DNA of 64,000 bases from Phallusia mammillata. Its lineage: Eukaryota; Chordata; Ascidiacea; Phlebobranchia; Ascidiidae. The stretch covers positions 126,569 to 190,568 of the forward strand of contig QLIY01000203.1 in the NCBI GenBank assembly GCA_003260075.1, read 5' to 3'. A program made the translations under genes and the position numbers. Below, piece after piece: positions 60,170 through 64,000 of the stretch. Every line of letters starts with the position of its first letter. Position 1 is the stretch's first letter. A model generated the notes under the pieces. That model did not search any database, was not told the origin of the DNA, and saw only the letters and a list, made by a program, of their open reading frames with translations.

Positions 60170-60591
60170 TTTGCTAGTTGCAATTTGCAACTATAAGCGT
60201 ATTCTATTCGTAACACGCGTACGTCACATTCTCAGCAGCTGATTTGTTTTGGTGGACACGGATCAATAGGTTTTAAAATAGAAACAAAGCATTGCAACGA
60301 ACAGCAAATAGTATTGGTGTTTTTGTCTTTCTTAAAAGTACTATTGCTTATTTATTCGGCCACATTGGTACGTTATTTTGCATGTTGCTTTCCAGTACAT
60401 CTTGTTTTATAATTTGCGTTTAGATGCAACTTTGAAGTATCAACAGCAAAGATATATTGAGCTAAAGTCAAAAAGGTGTTGTGGTTTAATCTAATCAATC
60501 ATAAATCAACTGCTACAGTTAATCAGTTACTTTATTAGAGTGGAAAATAAAAGTTTTATTATAGCCACAGTGGTTGTTGTAATACCTAAAA

Positions 60592-61481
60592 CAGGGGTGT
60601 CCAACCCCTGGCCCGCAGGAAGGTTCTGAGTGGCCCTCGTGGTATTTTTTGAAATTACATATATTAGCAACTTAATCGCCTACGTAATTTATGGCAAACT
60701 TTCATTCCGAAAAATGGCATTTATTGTTTGCTTTATTTCTTTGTTAATAGAGCAGGTATACACAACTGTTCAAGCTACTTTTGTTGCGTCACAATGCGCA
60801 TTGTTACGCATCACATTTTCTACATTGTTACGTCACAAACTGACTCGTGCTTCAAGAGTCCGTCAGTATGCTTCTTGGTTCATTGAGATACATCTTGTAT
60901 CAAAAACGCATTGAGCAGTAAAACTTCTTCCGCCCTCTGCAGTGATATAGATTATGCCAAACAGGAAACAAAAAGCAAGTAACACTAACAGAACTTTCCA
61001 AGAAAGGTTGACATATGACTTTAAATCCCCTGTAATATCAGTAATTTCTGACAGCCGTATGGAAAAAAATCGCTTCGCATTGCTCCATCGTCTCACCGAA
61101 TATTGCCAAACTTCTTAGAGAAAAACAGGGCCAAACTTATTGAAATGTCGACGTGTGGAAAAAAACTTTGACCCCCCCCCCTGCTCCATCGTCTCACCGA
61201 ATATTGCCAAACTTCTTAGAGAAAAACAGAACTTATTGAAATGTCGACGTGTGGAAAAAAACTTTGTTGACTTAACTACATCTTGGTGTGTTTATTGTTC
61301 TTATAACTGTAAACGAGGATAATACACATTTCTAAGATTAGAATTTCGGTGTGAGGATTTTAGTTAGAAATTATAATACAGCTATTTCTAAGATTCCAAA
61401 TTAGCAGTAAGACTCAAGTGGCCCGCGCAATCATTCGTAAACCGCATGTGGCCCTTTGGCCAAAAAGGTTGGACACCCCTG
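60592..61481. mobile_element. hAT-like element, 890 bp
   Basis: Ends CAGGGGTGTCCAACC and GGTTGGACACCCCTG are inverted copies, with the exact 8-bp TSD ACCTAAAA (60584-60591 and 61482-61489). The interior has CG-rich ends of the CCTGGCCCGC type and no intact transposase. It lies in the shared upstream region of the divergent RNF215 and WBP11 genes. Confidence 0.92.
61081..61267. repeat. Direct duplication inside the hAT element, C-run join
   Basis: 61081-61169 recurs as 61182-61267 after a 10-base C run (61172-61181). The second copy lacks a short stretch (GGCCAAAC). Same assembly signature as elsewhere. Confidence 0.82.
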
Positions 61482-61489
61482 ACCTAAAA

Positions 61490-62725
61490 GGTAATACCTG
61501 TCATCCGACTTAGGCAAAATAATGAGAGCAAGGACAGCTTCAGGCACGCAAGACCTTGGGTATTCGACTATTCGTTTTGGTTTGCAAATTTATTGGTAAT
61601 ACTGTTAATTCTGTTCAAATTGCAGTTGTATAACTAATATATCATATTTATAACTAATATATCATATCTGTGCTGTTCATTCTTTTAAAAGAATATTGCG
61701 TCTAAGTTCGTTTTGCCATGAGTCCAATCGGAGAATTTGTTCATGAGAATTATTTTGCCAGAAAATTTGTGTTTGATCAAACTTGTTTTTAATTGTCTAA
61801 CATTTGGTTTACTAGTTAACAATCATACGTTTTAATTTAACAGATCAAGTGAAACTTGTGGAGACTTTAGAACTTACAATTGATAATAGTTAATTTCACT
61901 CTTATGTATAATGCATCATCGCTTTTCAATGTTATACATATATCACAGGCCTGTTTGTTTAACCTCACCGTGTAAATAATACAACATATACTGAAAGACA
62001 TCTTCCCATCAACATTGGATTTTATTGCACGTTTCGCTGAGATCTCGGGTGTGCACGAACAATTTTCAAGTGTGCAAGAAGAAATTTTAGGGTGTGCACC
62101 AACCAGTCAAGTGTGCACCTCATCAAGAAAAAGCTAACCGATTTACAAATATTTAACAAAATCTCAAAATAACTGTCAAATCCATTTGCGCCACTGGTTA
62201 ACAAATGTAACTAATCTGGAAAACAGAAGTTATTTAGCGCCTAGGCCTAATGTTTTGTCGATAACGCAAGAAAACAATAGAAAGTTTTTGCCGTAGGCTT
62301 TTTTCGAGGGGTTGTTCAAGTGTGCAATCAAACTTGAAAAAAAATAGTCTGGGGTGTGCAGCTGCCATACTATCCATACTGGCTTCCCATGAATCAAAGT
62401 TGCTTTGCATGATTATATTTTTAACAGAACCCTAGTCATCTTAGTGATGGGCTAACTCTCAACTCTCGTACACATAAAACATATTCCAGTCAGCACTCAC
62501 CCACAATATAACTTAAAAGACCTATACAAAAAGTTTGACCTTGTTTATTTACAACATATATATATAGTTATTAAAAACTGGCTGTCTTTTTGTCACAGAT
62601 TTTATTTGTTTGTTTAATTTAGAAATTTATTTTTGTACCATGTGGAGTAATGCCTATGAAATCAACTATTCTTCATTTATATTGTGTAATTTGGCTATAG
62701 GTCCTGTACAAATATAATAAAAACC
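61490..62725. other. Upstream region of WBP11, no gene recognised
   Basis: Between the hAT element and WBP11. It holds a small tandem repeat (AACTAATATATCATAT twice near 61630-61666) and an area rich in GTGTGCA words (62047-62365), possibly a decayed repeat. TGTGTAATTTGGCTATAG ending at 62700 looks like a splice acceptor 25 bp before the WBP11 ATG. Confidence 0.45.
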
Positions 62726-63775
62726 ATGGGCCGTAGGGCAACTAGTACCACCAAGGGTGGAAAGTTTATGAACCCCACTGATCAAGCAAGAAAAGAAGCC
62801 AGAAGGCGTGAACTTAAGAAGAACAAGAAACAGAGAATTGCAGTTCGTCAGGCTGTGATTAAAACCAAAGATCCACAACTCATGATTACAGAACTGGAGT
62901 CTCTTGATGATATGGAGTTGGATCCATCCAATACTTCTCAGTATAATGAGAAGGTAAACTGCTGTGTTTATATATGATAGAATATCCTCACACTTAATTG
63001 ACTTGGTATAATATTGGTTTTCAACAAACATGTATTATATAATCCTCAAACAATTGCCATGGTGAATCCTATGCAATAAACAAAATTATAAATAATCCAT
63101 AAATTCAATATAAATGGAGAATGTAACACATTTTCCCCTGTGATTTGATAGATTGTAGGACTGACTACATTTAAAACAATTTGGTTCATGCTGCAGGTTA
63201 TCAAAGACAAACGGCGGAAGCTTCTAGAGAATCTTATTCGCATTGTTGACTTTTACTTCAAAGAAGAGCCAAGCAGAGGTCGTGAATTTAAACTGATGGT
63301 GGAGGCATACAAACAAAATCGGAAGAAAAAAGAGAACTACTATGAGTCTGTAAAGAATGCACAGACAGTTGAAATTGGTGCTATTCCATTGCCTGATGCA
63401 CCATTTGACACACCACAACTCCAAGACATCCCTCTGCCTGGTGTTAAACCACAAAGCATTTTAAAGAAAATGCCTCCAGGTCCACCCAGTGGTCTCCCTC
63501 CTAACCTTTTGGGTAAAAGAATGCCACCAGGCCCCCCTCCCGGATTCCCACCATCCAAAAAAGTGTATGTTTCTTGTCATATTTTAATATTAAATTTGTA
63601 TGGTATCAATACTAAGTTTGTTAGCATCTCCACTGTCTTTTTCTTAAGCTACATGATATAATGCCATAATACCCAATACAGTAATGTTAAAACTCAATGT
63701 TTTTTATCAGTTTTGTTCGAGGTGTGAAACCTGGAGTGATACCTGGAATTCCTATGCACCCAATGCGCTCTTCAG
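62726..63775 (+). CDS. WBP11: WW domain-binding protein 11 (5' part)
   Basis: Exons 62726-62953, 63197-63564 and 63711-63775; the gene runs off the window in a GTATG intron. The start aligns with human WBP11 residue for residue in long blocks (KFMNPTDQARKEAR, ELKKNKKQR). Further matches are VIKDKRRKL, VKNAQTVEIGAIPLPD, LQDIPLPGVKPQSILKK, and the proline-rich MPPGPPPGFPPSKK and MPPGPPSGLPP, the PGPPP-type ligand for WW domains. WBP11 (Npw38BP/SIPP1) is a nuclear spliceosome-associated protein that binds PQBP1 and protein phosphatase 1 and is needed for pre-mRNA splicing. I chose donor 63564 (GT|GTATGT) because it keeps the frame into VRGVKPGVIPG. The acidic middle and C-terminal proline-rich part are outside the window. 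Confidence 0.95.
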
Positions 63776-64000
63776 GTATGTTTACCTTGACATACGAAGG
63801 GCTGCTAACTCTATCCAGCAATTGTCACTGGATGTAATACAAATGTGCTTTGTTGGTACAACAATAAGTGGCATATTAAACACTTAAATATTACATTCAA
63901 TTAATTCTACATGTCGGTACAGGAAAGCGTTCCTAAATTATTTTTTAAATGTTACAATAAAACTATCAACATGGGTTGGCTAAACAAAAAATACTGTTTG

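Noticed and set aside
60170-60190. Longer RNF215 N-terminus starting at 60190
   Set aside because: The codon there is TTG; the first ATG in frame is at 60169 and directly opens a good signal peptide.
60863-61096. 77-codon minus-strand frame with a hydrophobic stretch
   Set aside because: It lies inside a non-autonomous hAT element and runs into the C-run duplication; no transposase similarity.

Overview
Animal (chordate-type) nuclear DNA. The window is AT-rich, with short GT-AG introns, scattered MITEs and no operons or bacterial features. The genes read as single-copy orthologues of papilin, CCDC42, RNF215 and WBP11, plus a tandem SLC46-like transporter cluster. Gene content, compact introns and sequence divergence suggest an invertebrate chordate, most likely a tunicate of the Ciona type. 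That is an inference; no species marker was found.

Layout. (1) 1-4891 holds no gene I can support. (2) 4892-28194 (+) is a papilin (PAPLN) gene of 25 recognised exons (about 1,321 codons) without its signal-peptide exon. Domains in order: TSP1, ADAMTS-like Cys-rich and spacer, six more TSP1, papilin-type cysteine boxes, two Kunitz domains, a thyroglobulin type-1 domain, a third cysteine box, two Ig domains and PLAC. (3) 28919-46439 (-) holds three tandem SLC46-like MFS transporter genes, A, B and C, each with 11 exons of nearly identical size. Gene A has three interchangeable 37-codon first exons. B keeps only one of these types and C only another. B also carries a 14-bp coding deletion with an early stop. 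(4) 48841-50070 (-) is a 409-codon orphan protein with three TQT/VQT motifs and a W-x4-GGW motif. (5) 55001-56834 (+) is CCDC42, a sperm/ciliary coiled-coil protein. (6) 57466-60169 (-) is RNF215, a membrane RING-H2 ubiquitin ligase, tail-to-tail with CCDC42. (7) 62726 to the end (+) is the 5' part of WBP11, a splicing-associated protein.

Between and inside the genes lie six hAT-like elements with exact or near-exact 8-bp target duplications, one 9-bp-TSD long-TIR element, two small hairpins and a tRNA-like SINE candidate.

A strong technical pattern crosses the window. At least a dozen places show a short C run (about 10-12) between two near-identical copies of the same 60-150 bp. Two single N bases mark the same kind of join. 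Every long homopolymer of this kind is C, never G, on the given strand. These look like unmerged allelic overlaps in the assembly. They create false duplicated half-exons in papilin and SLC46-like C.

The genes do not form one pathway. The most biologically interesting unit is the SLC46-like cluster, with its partition of alternative first transmembrane helices between duplicates.
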